Origin: CAVVDT01 sp963747005 | GTDB lineage: Bacteria > Pseudomonadota > Alphaproteobacteria > Rhizobiales > Aestuariivirgaceae | NCBI GenBank assembly: GCA_963747005.1 | Contig: CAVVDT010000016.1 | Span: forward strand, 145,429-209,428 | Length of the DNA: 64,000 nucleotides | Direction of reading: 5' to 3' | Part shown: positions 1 through 8,064 of the stretch, piece after piece | How the letters are laid out: every line of letters begins with the position of its first letter | Position numbering within the stretch: the first letter of the stretch is position 1 | Notes under the pieces: model-generated | What the model was told of the DNA's origin: nothing | Databases searched by the model: none | The model's input: the letters and a program-made list of their open reading frames with translations, nothing else | Translations under genes and position numbers: made by a program

Positions 1-1
1 T

Positions 2-40
2 GAGCCGGGTGTTGGATACCGGTTCTTGGACGAGCGATGA
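2..40 (+). CDS. 3' end of an OmpR-type response regulator, KdpE-like (partial)
   Basis: Thirteen codons ending in TGA read EPGVGYRFLDER. The EPGVGYRF string is what is normally seen at the end of the wing of the winged-helix DNA-binding domain in OmpR/PhoB regulators, and it is closest to KdpE, the potassium-transport regulator. The rest of the gene lies before the window, so the assignment rests on this tail only. About 90 unassigned bases separate it from the insertion sequence that follows. Confidence 0.4.
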   Translation, partial: EPGVGYRFLDER

Positions 41-178
41 TGCGGAGATCACTGGCGATCGTATGATCAACGTCTCGATGTTGCACGTACCAAGGATCAA
101 TGACTGCTTGGGGTCGCAAATGGCCGATCTAGTGGATTGATTCCAACGATTGGAACCCTCGGTTTCGCGCTGCGATAA

Positions 179-1341
179 TACCAACGGTCATGATGATTGA
201 CCGACGTGTGCCCAGTCTCGCATGCCGATGGATGTGATTATGTCGGGTTGGGCGATGAGGTTGCGCCATGCTTCGCATGCAGCCTCGATGATGGCTTCGT
301 AGCCGTCGAAGACCCGGTTGGAAAGCCAGTTGGCGCGCAGGAATTGCCAGATATTCTCGACCGGGTTGAGCTCTGGCGCCCTCGATGGCAGGAAGATTGG
401 TGTGATGTTCTTCGGTACCTTGAGCCTTGCTGTGGTGTGCCATCCGGCACGGTCGAGCAGAAGCACGGCGTGAGCGTCTCTGGCGACATGGCGGCTGATT
501 TCGTCGAGGTGAAGCTGCATGGCTTCGGTATCGACGAAGGGCAGCGCGAGTGCTGCGCCGATTCCGCGTGCCGGGCAGATTGCACCGAACAGGTAGGCGC
601 TCTCGTAGCGCTGATCGGCAGGCTGGCGAGGCCGCGTGCCGCGGCGTGCCCACTGCCGCACGAGGCCGTTCTTCTGCCCGATGCGGGCTTCGTCCTGGAA
701 CCATATCTCCACTGGCTTTCCTTTCGGCAGACCAGCCAGATGGGTGCTCAGCGTGTGCGGGAAGTTTTTTTATATGCCTCGACGATCACACCGTCCTGCG
801 CCGGATGGCGCGGCCGTGCGCTCATGTGGGAGAACCCGAGTTCCTTCAACAGCGTTCCGACGTAGCGCTCGTGGTAGTCGACGCCGAAGCGCTGCTTGAT
901 GGCCTTCTGGAGATCGACACGCCGCCAGCGCACCACGCCGTCGACAACAGGATCGGGTCCCGTCTCGACAATCTCGGCCAGTTCCGTCTTCTGGGTCGAC
1001 GACAGCCGCGGCTCGGGACCGCTCCACCAGGCGTCCTTGAGCCCGTCGGGACCGGCCGTATTGAAGCGGTGAACCCAGTCCCGCAAGGTCTGCCGATCCA
1101 TGCCGCCGATCCTGGCCGCATCCTCGCGGCTCATCCCGTCCGCCACCGCCGCCAACGACAACAGCCGTCGGCTCTGGTTGGCGTCCTTGGAGACCTTGGC
1201 AAGACGCCGCAGTTCCGCAGCCGAATAGTCCATCCGCATCTTCACCGCTGTTCCCATGGCGCGAATCCTCCTCGCGCCAAAGAATCACGGATCAGCCCAC
1301 GTGAAAATCCCCCAGAGAGTCAGCCATCAAAGCCGTTGGTA
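179..1341 (-). mobile_element. IS630-family insertion sequence IS-A, copy 1 (nested in IS-B)
   Basis: The 1163-bp element begins and ends with TACCAACGG and its complement and is flanked by TAA at 176-178 and 1342-1344 (TTA read in the element's orientation). It sits inside the IS-B transposase codons DDI|I. A second copy of the same length lies at 19354-20516 in the opposite orientation; their transposase translations are identical, so at least one transposition was recent. The flanking 3-bp repeats contain the TA expected for the family. Confidence 0.9.
188..1257 (-). CDS. IS630-family transposase of IS-A copy 1, two frames joined by -1 frameshifting
   Basis: The first frame runs from ATG 1257 to about 748 and carries a helix-turn-helix (DAARIGGMDRQTLRDWV). 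It ends shortly after a run of seven A on the coding strand (765-771). A -1 slip there continues as KKNFPHTLSTHLAGLPKG and enters the second frame, which holds the DDE residues in FQDEARIG, LLLDRAGWH and NPVENIW. The fused product would be 356 residues, the normal IS630 length. The second frame has an internal ATG at 712, but this start would lack the DNA-binding half. Frameshifting on the A7 run is inferred from other IS630 members. Confidence 0.85.
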
Positions 1342-2526
1342 TAATATCGTCGGGATCGGCTTTCCAGAGGAATGGTTTGGGGTTCGCCGCATTGTATTCG
1401 CTGACGAAGCGATTGATGGCGGCCTGAAGATCGACGACGGAATAGAAGACGCCATGCTTGAGCCTGCGTCGAGTGAGCTTGGCGAAGAAGCCTTCGACGG
1501 CATTGAGCCAGGAGCACGAGGTCGGGGTGAAGTGGAAGGTCCAGCGCGGATGGCGGTCGAGCCAGGCACGGACCTTGTCCTTCTTGTGCGCGGCGTAGTT
1601 GTCGAGGACCACATGGATGGCCTTGTCGGGCGGCACCTCGCGCTCGATGCGGTTGAGGAAGCGGATGAACTCCTGGTGGCGGTGGCGCTGCATGTTCTGT
1701 CCTATGACCGTGCCGTCGAGCACGTCGAGGGCGGCAAACAGCGTCGTCGTGCCGTGGCGCTTGTAGTCGTGGGTCATCGTGCCGGCGCGGCCCTTCTTCA
1801 TCGGCAGGCCGGGCTGGGTGCGGTCGAGTGCCTGGATCTGCGATTTTTCGTCGACCGACAGCACCACCGCATGGGCCGGCGGATCGACATACAGGCCGAC
1901 AATGCGGGTGAGCTTCTTGGCAAACGCCGGGTCATTGGAGAGCTTGAAGTGCCGCCAGCGATGCGGGCTGAGACCGTGCGCCTTCCAGATACCCTGCACG
2001 GTCGAAGCCGCCACGCCGGCCACCTTCGCCATCGCCCGCAGCGTCCAATGGGTGGCCCCAAACGGCGGCGGCTCAAGCGTCAGGCGGATGATCTCGGCGA
2101 CATGCCCCGGCGGCACCGGAGCCTTGCCCGGCGGACGGGTCTTGTCATGGAGCAGGCCGTCGACGCCTTCGCGCATGAACCGCTCCTGCCAGCGCCAGAC
2201 ACACGTCTTCGACTTGCCGGCCTCGGCCATGATCGCCGAGGTGCCGAGACCGTCGTCACTCAAAAGCACGATACGCGCCCGCCAGACATGCTTCTGCGGG
2301 CTATCGGGGTCCGCGACGATCGCCAGCAATCGCTGACGGTCGCGCGAAGATAACGTGAAGGAGATACCAGTGCGCATGCGCCAGACTCGCACGCCACAAA
2401 TCAATATGGAATCCCCAAGCCGGGCTCTTTCGATCCGATCAATCCACTAGCACTACTTTGGCAGATTAAGAGTTCATTATCCATGTTGGCGTGATGCTGG
2501 TCTTTTGATGACCAGTGGAGGGCGCC

Positions 2527-2940
2527 ATGGCGGGCTGGAATGATGAACTTCTGCAATGGCTTGAACCGTTTATGACGCGGCTGGGCCACAAGCGGCGACG
2601 GCAGATGTGTCCGCTGTACGTGGCCGGACTGATCGGGCCTGGCGAGCGCAAGAGCATGGAGCCGATTGCGGCCCGGCTGGCGCCGAACCGCTACGATCGG
2701 CTGCATCACTTCATCTCGAGCGGCGTTTGGGACATTGGCCCTGTCGAGGAGGAACTGGCGCGCCAGGCGGACCGAATGGTCGGCGGTTCGGATGCTGTGC
2801 TGGTTATCGATGATACGGCTTTGCCGAAGAAGGGCGTCAACTCGGTCGGGGTGGCGCCGCAATACGCCTCTGCGCTCGGCAAAAGAGCCAACTGCCAGAC
2901 ACTGGTGTCGCTGACGCTGGCGCGCGAGGAGGTTCCCGTG
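2527..2940 (+). pseudogene. IS701-family transposase, N-terminal remnant
   Basis: From ATG 2527 the frame encodes MAGWNDELLQWLEPF, then HHFISSGVWD and VLVIDDTALPKKG, the last holding the first catalytic Asp of the IS701/IS4-like DDE core. Family members are around 400 residues, but here recognisable sequence stops near LAREEVPVAV at about 2940. The frame then drifts into unrelated codons and stops at 3087. The 3' two thirds of the element are absent, so this is a dead relic whose right end abuts the next gene. The IS-B right end lies about 75 bases upstream. Confidence 0.8.
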
Positions 2941-2969
2941 GCGGTGCCGGGAACCTGGGCGCTGGCAAC

Positions 2970-3248
2970 GTGGCCCGCGACATCACAGCATCAAGCATCG
3001 ATGTCAATCAGGTCAGGGAGCTTGTGCAAGAGGCCCGCAAATATGAGGATGCTTTGGTCGAGGCGGGCGCAAGCCGGGCAGAGCTGAGCAGCGTGCTTGA
3101 AACGACAGAAGCCGAAGTGGCAAAGAGCGATCCAGACCAAGGCGCGCTGAAAGGGCTGCTGCGAAATTTGCACGAAATCGCCATGGGGGCCGCCGGGAGC
3201 ATCGTCGCTCAGGGTATCATCGCCGGAATAGGAGCAATCCTTGGATAG
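2970..3248 (+). CDS. Small protein of unknown function, possibly truncated at its start
   Basis: I do not recognise this 92-residue product. It starts at a GTG right after the IS701 remnant, and the frame is open upstream (…AGNVARDITASS), so the original N-terminus may have been lost at the junction. The middle is charged and probably helical (VRELVQEARKYEDALVEAG), followed by a stretch rich in Glu and Asp. The end is a hydrophobic Gly/Ala/Ile segment (AAGSIVAQGIIAGIGAIL) that could be a membrane or pore-forming helix. A short charged helical domain with a hydrophobic tail is seen in some effector or membrane-acting small proteins, but that is only analogy. The next gene begins 34 bases downstream on the same strand. 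Confidence 0.5.
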   Translation: MARDITASSIDVNQVRELVQEARKYEDALVEAGASRAELSSVLETTEAEVAKSDPDQGALKGLLRNLHEIAMGAAGSIVAQGIIAGIGAILG

Positions 3249-3282
3249 GCCATCGGCTTGCGGCGGGAACTAAGGTGGAACG

Positions 3283-3780
3283 ATGGCTTACAAACGCAAA
3301 AAGCGTGAGGCACTTGCCTTCAAGAACCCAAACCGCGCTTGGGTGGTTGCAGAGCTTGAGAAGCTCTACAGAGAATGGGAGGCTTGGGGGGAGTTCGTCA
3401 AAACGATCAAGGATCACCCCTATGATCGCAATACACATGCCGAGTGCTATGCAGATGGAGTTGAGAATTTAGATAAACACGATATCCTGAGGGAAAAGAC
3501 GCTCACTTTTCTGGACAACAACATCCAAGGGCATAATTTCATGCTGCCCAATGAATACGAGGTGCCGTTCGAGGACAGACTGGGCCGTCTCCAAGCCAGA
3601 GTCCCTCATCGCATTAAAGAGCTGAGAGTGCTTAGGGCTTCACTGGAATATGCGCTCGTGCCCGATGGCTTTTGGAAGGAACAAGGCAAAACACTTGTCG
3701 CGACAGTTAAGGATTTGCCCCCCGAGGCTGCGGCGGATATTGCCGCCAGCTACCTCAGGAATCCAACGTCGATTGGCTAA
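3283..3780 (+). CDS. Hypothetical protein, 165 residues
   Basis: I do not recognise this gene. A purine-rich AAGGTGGAACG precedes the ATG. The protein begins with a basic stretch (MAYKRKKREALAFKN), is soluble and mostly helical, and has no signal peptide or membrane segment. The centre (KHDILREKTLTFLDNN) and the segment KELRVLRASLEYAL look amphipathic. It follows the 92-residue gene closely and may be co-transcribed with it. Base composition is less GC-rich than the core genes, fitting acquired DNA. The 273 bases between its stop and the RTX gene contain no gene or clear site that I can see. Confidence 0.6.
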   Translation: MAYKRKKREALAFKNPNRAWVVAELEKLYREWEAWGEFVKTIKDHPYDRNTHAECYADGVENLDKHDILREKTLTFLDNNIQGHNFMLPNEYEVPFEDRLGRLQARVPHRIKELRVLRASLEYALVPDGFWKEQGKTLVATVKDLPPEAAADIAASYLRNPTSIG

Positions 3781-4053
3781 TGGAGCCATTTGCATATCGC
3801 GCGGACGCTCTCAGAGAGCCGCTCAGTCGTGTCAGCCATCAAAGCCATGTGGCCACAGCGGCCAGCCCCTTCCGGCTCCCTGTGGCTCCCTGAGAGGCCT
3901 CAGCAATTATCTTGTTGCAAGTCGTCTGTTTTGGTAAGCGTAGTAGCTTGTCTCTTCTATACCCGTCTTGGCGTCGGCGTCATTTTGGCAGCGGCGCGCT
4001 TGCTGGTGGAATCAAACTGAACAGTTACCAGTCTAAGCTGTTGGAGAAGGGCG

Positions 4054-5379
4054 ATGGCAAATGTTAAACTTTATGTACCGACAAATATGGGAGATCTCTC
4101 AAATGCAAATTTTGCACCTACTGATTATGTGAGCATAAATGAATTATACAAAACCACAGGTGAAACTAGTGTTAATTTATATGGAACTTATATGGATGTA
4201 GAGATACCACCGTTATTTTCTCCTATTGGAGTGACAACTATAGCGTTATTTGATACAACGGATTTTCGGAGCGGTCCAAATTTTGAAATTACGGGATTAC
4301 GTTTTGATGCTGTTTACGATCAATCGATATTGCAATATGCCACAAATATGCTGGCTGGGAGCGACATTGTAGTCGGATCTGATGGCGCCGACACACTGCT
4401 CGGCTTTGCTGGAAACGACACGCTGATCGGAGGTGCGGGTGCCGACTTCCTCGATGGCGGAGACGGCATCGACGCGGCAAGCTATGCCTCTGCTGGCACG
4501 GGGCTGTTCGCTGGTCTCGAAGATGCCCAATACAACAGCGGTGATGCGTTGGGAGACACTTATCAGGCCATCGAAAATCTGATCGGCTCGCGTTTTGCCG
4601 ACTTCCTGTATGGCAACGGCGGCGATAATAAACTCATCGGTGGCAGCGGCAACGATGTCTTGGTCGGCAAGAATGGCGCCGACACATTCAATGGTGGCGC
4701 GGGTGTTGACGCGGTCAGCTACGATGCAAGCGGATCGGTCAGGGTCGACCTGTTGAAGCCGGCGGCCAACACTGGCGATGCCGTCGGTGACGTCTATATT
4801 TCGATCGAGAATCTCGATGGCAGTGCCTTCGGCGACACGCTTTTCGGCAACAACAGCGCCAATATCATCAGAGGCAACAGTTACCCGAACCTGGCAAGCG
4901 GTGCCGACGCGCTGTATGGCCGCGACGGCAACGATAAATTGTTCGGCTTTGATAACTCCGATACGCTCAATGGCGGCGGCGGCAACGACACACTCTTCGG
5001 CGGAAACGGAGCCGACACCCTCAATGGTGGTTCGGGAAACGACAACCTTTTAGGCGGCTTGGGGAGTGACCGCCTCATCGGCGGCAGTGGCAGTGACACT
5101 CTCAATGGCGGGGGCGGCAATGACACCTTCGTCTTTCTCAACGGCTTTGGCCATGACGTCATCATCGGGTTTTCCGCCAAAAACGCCGAGGACATCGACC
5201 TGTCGGGGGTGAGTGCCATCACCACCTTCACCGACCTCGTCAACAACCACCTGACGACTGATGGCGGTACCGGCTTTGCCCTCATCGTGGCGGGAGCGAA
5301 CTCGATCCTGCTTCAGGGCATCACGGTGACGGACTTCGGGGCCGGCCACCTCATTACCGCCGCCGATTTTATCCTGTGA
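4054..5379 (+). CDS. RTX-type calcium-binding secreted protein
   Basis: The 441-residue product has Gly/Asp-rich nonapeptide repeats of the form GGxGxDxxx in three blocks: about residues 110-145 (GSDGADTLLGFAGNDTL), 190-215 and 285-360. These form calcium-binding beta-rolls in RTX exoproteins exported by type I secretion; there is no N-terminal signal peptide, as expected for that route. The last 80 residues (GFGHDVIIGFSAKNAEDIDL) are typical of the segment before a C-terminal secretion signal. No catalytic domain is visible, so it may be a surface or biofilm protein. A GGAG sits 8-9 bases before ATG. The first 100 codons are AT-rich and the repeat part GC-rich. No ABC/HlyD exporter lies in the window. 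Confidence 0.85.
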   Translation: MANVKLYVPTNMGDLSNANFAPTDYVSINELYKTTGETSVNLYGTYMDVEIPPLFSPIGVTTIALFDTTDFRSGPNFEITGLRFDAVYDQSILQYATNMLAGSDIVVGSDGADTLLGFAGNDTLIGGAGADFLDGGDGIDAASYASAGTGLFAGLEDAQYNSGDALGDTYQAIENLIGSRFADFLYGNGGDNKLIGGSGNDVLVGKNGADTFNGGAGVDAVSYDASGSVRVDLLKPAANTGDAVGDVYISIENLDGSAFGDTLFGNNSANIIRGNSYPNLASGADALYGRDGNDKLFGFDNSDTLNGGGGNDTLFGGNGADTLNGGSGNDNLLGGLGSDRLIGGSGSDTLNGGGGNDTFVFLNGFGHDVIIGFSAKNAEDIDLSGVSAITTFTDLVNNHLTTDGGTGFALIVAGANSILLQGITVTDFGAGHLITAADFIL

Positions 5380-5491
5380 CGCTCAGCAGGATCGCCGACC
5401 AGGAAACCGACCGACACTACCTAAAACATTACCTACTGCAGACGAGCATCAACTCTCGCTACCAAATTTTACAATAATCTCAAAGGAATAT

Positions 5492-5567
<76 letters not shown>

Positions 5568-5690
5568 GTGCCGCATCGGAGCCCTCAGGGCCCGGTCAGG
5601 CGGGCGCATCTCTAACAAACGATGCGCCCCCTGTCCAGCTAATCGCTCGGTCGCGGCGGCAATTCATCGAAAGGCCCCGGCATCACCCGA

Positions 5691-7298
5691 TCACGGGCCG
5701 CGGCGCGCTTCGCGGTCGAGATCCTCCAAGGGGGCCGGACGGCCGCGGCGCTTCTTGATCTCCAGCTTCGACAGGGCCGCCATGTAGGCCTTGGCCGAGG
5801 CGACCAGCGTATCGGGATCGGCGGCGCGGCCGGTGACCGACTTGCCTTCCTCGACGTCTTCCAGCCTGACCGAGACCTCGGCCTGGGCATCGGTCCCTTC
5901 GGTCACCGCGTGCACCTGGTAGAGCGCCAGCTTGGCGGTGTGCGGCACCAGTTGCTGGATGGCGTTGAAGGTCGCATCCACCGGTCCGTTGCCGGTCGCC
6001 TGCACGGTCTTGTGAACGCCCTCGATGGCCAGCGTCAGGGTGGCCGACTGCGGCCCCATGGTGCCGGCGATGACGGTCAGTGCCACCACCTTCATCTTGT
6101 CGGCGGCGGTGGCGATGTTCTCGTCCACCAGCGCCTCCAGGTCCTCGTCGAACACGTGCTTCTTGCGGTCGGCCAGCGCCTTGAAGCGCACGAAGGCATC
6201 CTCGAAGGCGTTGTCGGAGAGCTTGTAGCCCAGTTCCTCCAGCTTCGACTTGAAGGCATGGCGGCCGGAATGCTTGCCCATGACCAGCGACGTCTTGCCC
6301 GCCCCCACCAATTCCGGCGTCATGATCTCGTAGGTCTGGGTGTGCTTCAGCATGCCGTCCTGGTGGATGCCCGATTCATGCGCAAAGGCGTTCCGTCCGA
6401 CGATCGCCTTGTTGTACTGCACCGGGAAGGACGACACCGCCGAGACCAGCTTGGAAGCGCGCGTCAGCATGGCCGGGTCCACGCCGGTCGTATAGGGCAG
6501 CACGTCGTTGCGGGTACGGATCGCCATGACGATTTCTTCCAGCGCCGCGTTGCCGGCCCGTTCGCCGATGCCGTTGATGGTGCATTCGACCTGCCGGGCG
6601 CCGGCCTTGAGACCGGCCAGCGTGTTGGCCACCGCCATGCCGAGATCGTTGTGGCAATGGGTGGAAAAGATCGCCTTGTCGGAATTGGGCACCCGCCGGC
6701 GCACCATGTCGAAGAGGGCGAAATATTCATCCGGCACCGTGTAGCCCACGGTATCGGGCATGTTGATGGTGGTGGCGCCGGCCTTGATGGCGGCCTCGAC
6801 GCAGCGGCACAGGAAATCGTGCTCGGTGCGGGTGCCGTCCTCGCACGACCATTCGACGTCCTCCACCAGCGCCCGCGCCCGGGTGACCGAGGCGATGACC
6901 ATTTCCAGCACCTCTTCCGGGGACTTCTGGAGCTTCCATTTCATGTGCACCGGGCTGGTGGAGATGAAGGTGTGGATGCGCGGGTGCTTCGCCTTCTTCA
7001 CCGCCTCGCCGGCCCGTTCGACATCCTTCATGCCGGCCCGCGCCAGACCGGCGACGGTCGCCTTTTTCACCCGCTTGGCGATCTCGGTCACGGCCTCGAA
7101 ATCGCCTTCCGAGGCGATGGGAAAGCCCGCCTCGATGATATCGACGCCCATCTCGTCCAAGAGGTCGGCGACCTGCAGCTTTTCATCCAGCGTCATGGTG
7201 GCGCCGGGCGACTGCTCGCCGTCGCGCAGGGTGGTGTCGAAGATCAGCACCCGGTCCTTGTCGGCGGTCCCGGGCTTGGCGGTGGTTGACGTACTCAT
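5691..7298 (-). CDS. leuA: 2-isopropylmalate synthase
   Basis: LeuA condenses acetyl-CoA with 2-oxoisovalerate, the first committed step of leucine synthesis. The 535-residue product has the catalytic barrel start FDTTLRDGEQSPG, the metal-binding HCHNDLG, the ECTINGIGERAGNA stretch and, from about residue 390, the C-terminal domain that binds leucine for feedback inhibition. Its tail is Arg-rich. The start is ATG 7298, preceded by GAGGA. A leucine-rich leader peptide and possible attenuator lie upstream at 7426-7524. No other leu genes are in the window. Confidence 0.96.
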   Translation of the reverse strand: MSTSTTAKPGTADKDRVLIFDTTLRDGEQSPGATMTLDEKLQVADLLDEMGVDIIEAGFPIASEGDFEAVTEIAKRVKKATVAGLARAGMKDVERAGEAVKKAKHPRIHTFISTSPVHMKWKLQKSPEEVLEMVIASVTRARALVEDVEWSCEDGTRTEHDFLCRCVEAAIKAGATTINMPDTVGYTVPDEYFALFDMVRRRVPNSDKAIFSTHCHNDLGMAVANTLAGLKAGARQVECTINGIGERAGNAALEEIVMAIRTRNDVLPYTTGVDPAMLTRASKLVSAVSSFPVQYNKAIVGRNAFAHESGIHQDGMLKHTQTYEIMTPELVGAGKTSLVMGKHSGRHAFKSKLEELGYKLSDNAFEDAFVRFKALADRKKHVFDEDLEALVDENIATAADKMKVVALTVIAGTMGPQSATLTLAIEGVHKTVQATGNGPVDATFNAIQQLVPHTAKLALYQVHAVTEGTDAQAEVSVRLEDVEEGKSVTGRAADPDTLVASAKAYMAALSKLEIKKRRGRPAPLEDLDREARRGP

Positions 7299-7425
7299 GG
7301 CGGATTCCTCGTTTTGATCTCTTGAAAGGATAGCAGAAAGTGCTGACCAGCCGTTACCGGCCCGGGTCATTCAGACGTTCATCCCCCAGACACACCGCCC
7401 GGTCGAAAAACCGGACCGCCGCGGC

Positions 7426-7524
7426 CTAGGGGCGGCTAAGGAGGAGGGTGAGGTCAAGCGCAAGGATCGCACCGGCCTGGCGGCCGTTCGGCAGGATGAC
7501 TGCAATGCTGGATGCGGTGATCAT
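7426..7524 (-). CDS. leuA leader peptide with leucine codon run (attenuator)
   Basis: A 32-codon open frame, ATG 7524 to TAG 7426, sits upstream of leuA on the same strand and ends LALDLTLLLSRP: six Leu codons (CTT, CTC, CTC, CTC, CTT and the earlier CTT) lie within the last dozen codons. Such a cluster just before the stop is the signature of a transcription-attenuation leader, in which ribosome stalling on scarce leucyl-tRNA selects between alternative RNA folds. Behind it lie a GCCGC/GCGGC stem, a T5 run and a CGGTC/GACCG stem at about 7397-7437, which could form the terminator/antiterminator pair. The exact fold is not resolved by eye. No translation signal upstream of the ATG is strong. 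Confidence 0.65.
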   Translation of the reverse strand: MITASSIAVILPNGRQAGAILALDLTLLLSRP

Positions 7525-7635
7525 CGGTCCCGTCGATCCATTATCCTTTGGGGCGGACTATGAGGCCCGCCGCGTCGCGATGGCTTTCCATGCCATAAAC
7601 CGCCGCCCCGATCAAGCGCGGCGTTGCCGGCCCGC

Positions 7636-8064
7636 TCACATGCCGAAGGCGAGCACCGCCAGGATGATGGCGATGGAAGCGGTAAGCCACATGCCGGCGA
7701 GATAGAGTTCCAGCTTGTGGAGATGGGCCTCGTAGTCACCGCTCCTGGCGATCTGCCCGCCGGCCCGCCGCGCCATGATGTGGCAGGCGGTGAACAGCAC
7801 CACGAAGGCGATCTTGACATGGAAGGCGGCGTTGAAGTCGCCCTCGCCCGCCGCCACCCGCATCCACACGAGGCTCAGGCCGGTGACCCAGATGCCGGCG
7901 ATGATCATGTCGCCGAACATGCCCATGAGGCGCCGCAGGCCCTGCAATGCCTTGGCCCCGTCGCCCGTCTGCCCGCGCGCAAAGCGCACGTTCATGAAAT
8001 TGGCAAAGCTCATGCCGGTGGCGGTGGCAATCAGCAAAAGGTGGGTAATCAGCAATATGGTCAT
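7636..8064 (-). CDS. Four-helix integral membrane protein, HemJ/CopD-like
   Basis: The 142-residue product has four hydrophobic segments: ITHLLLIATATGMSFA at the start, a second around MFGDMIIAGIWVTG, a third with VKIAFVVLFTACHIMA, and a last AIILAVLAFGM. The pattern with FHVKIAFVVLFTACHIMAR resembles the heme-ligand helices of HemJ/CopD-type membrane proteins, but no firm family is recognised. Its ATG overlaps the stop of the PhzF gene (ATGA), so it is probably translated in the same message as that enzyme. The 265-bp space between this gene's stop and leuA holds the leu leader. Confidence 0.6.
   Translation of the reverse strand: MTILLITHLLLIATATGMSFANFMNVRFARGQTGDGAKALQGLRRLMGMFGDMIIAGIWVTGLSLVWMRVAAGEGDFNAAFHVKIAFVVLFTACHIMARRAGGQIARSGDYEAHLHKLELYLAGMWLTASIAIILAVLAFGM

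Larger units (their letters stand above)
129..2377 (-). pseudogene. IS630-family transposase of IS-B, split near its C-terminus by IS-A
   Basis: Read leftward from ATG 2377 (MRTGISFTLSSRD), the protein has an N-terminal helix-turn-helix around IMAEAGKSKTCVWRWQ and a DDE catalytic core: VLSVDEKS, VVLDNYAAHK and SWLNAVEGFF. The frame reaches WKADPDDII and then runs into IS-A sequence, ending in a false tail of about a dozen residues. The true tail, AARNRGFQSLESIH and stop, lies beyond IS-A at 129-175 in the same frame. Joined across one copy of the TTA target, the gene is 361 codons including stop. Only the last 14 residues are displaced and all catalytic residues remain, so some activity of the altered protein cannot be excluded. 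Confidence 0.85.
130..2449 (-). mobile_element. IS630-family insertion sequence (IS-B), interrupted by IS-A
   Basis: The ends carry a 13-base inverted repeat: CTAGTGGATTGAT at 129-141 and its complement at 2438-2450. The TA inside each CTAG is the expected duplicated TA target of IS630/Tc1 elements, which places the element at 132-2447. Without the IS-A inserted at 179-1341 and its 3-bp target copy it would be 1150 bp, the usual size for the family. The single transposase gene reads leftward. The transposase stop codon overlaps the left terminal CTAG. Confidence 0.88.

Noticed and set aside
3..140. Open frame without stop across the left edge up to about 140
   Set aside because: No motif; a different frame gives the known end of an OmpR-type regulator and stops at 40.
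188..712. Second IS-A frame as a separate gene
   Set aside because: It has its own ATG but lacks the DNA-binding half; the A7 slip site and the continuous family sequence in the -1 frame favour one fused transposase.
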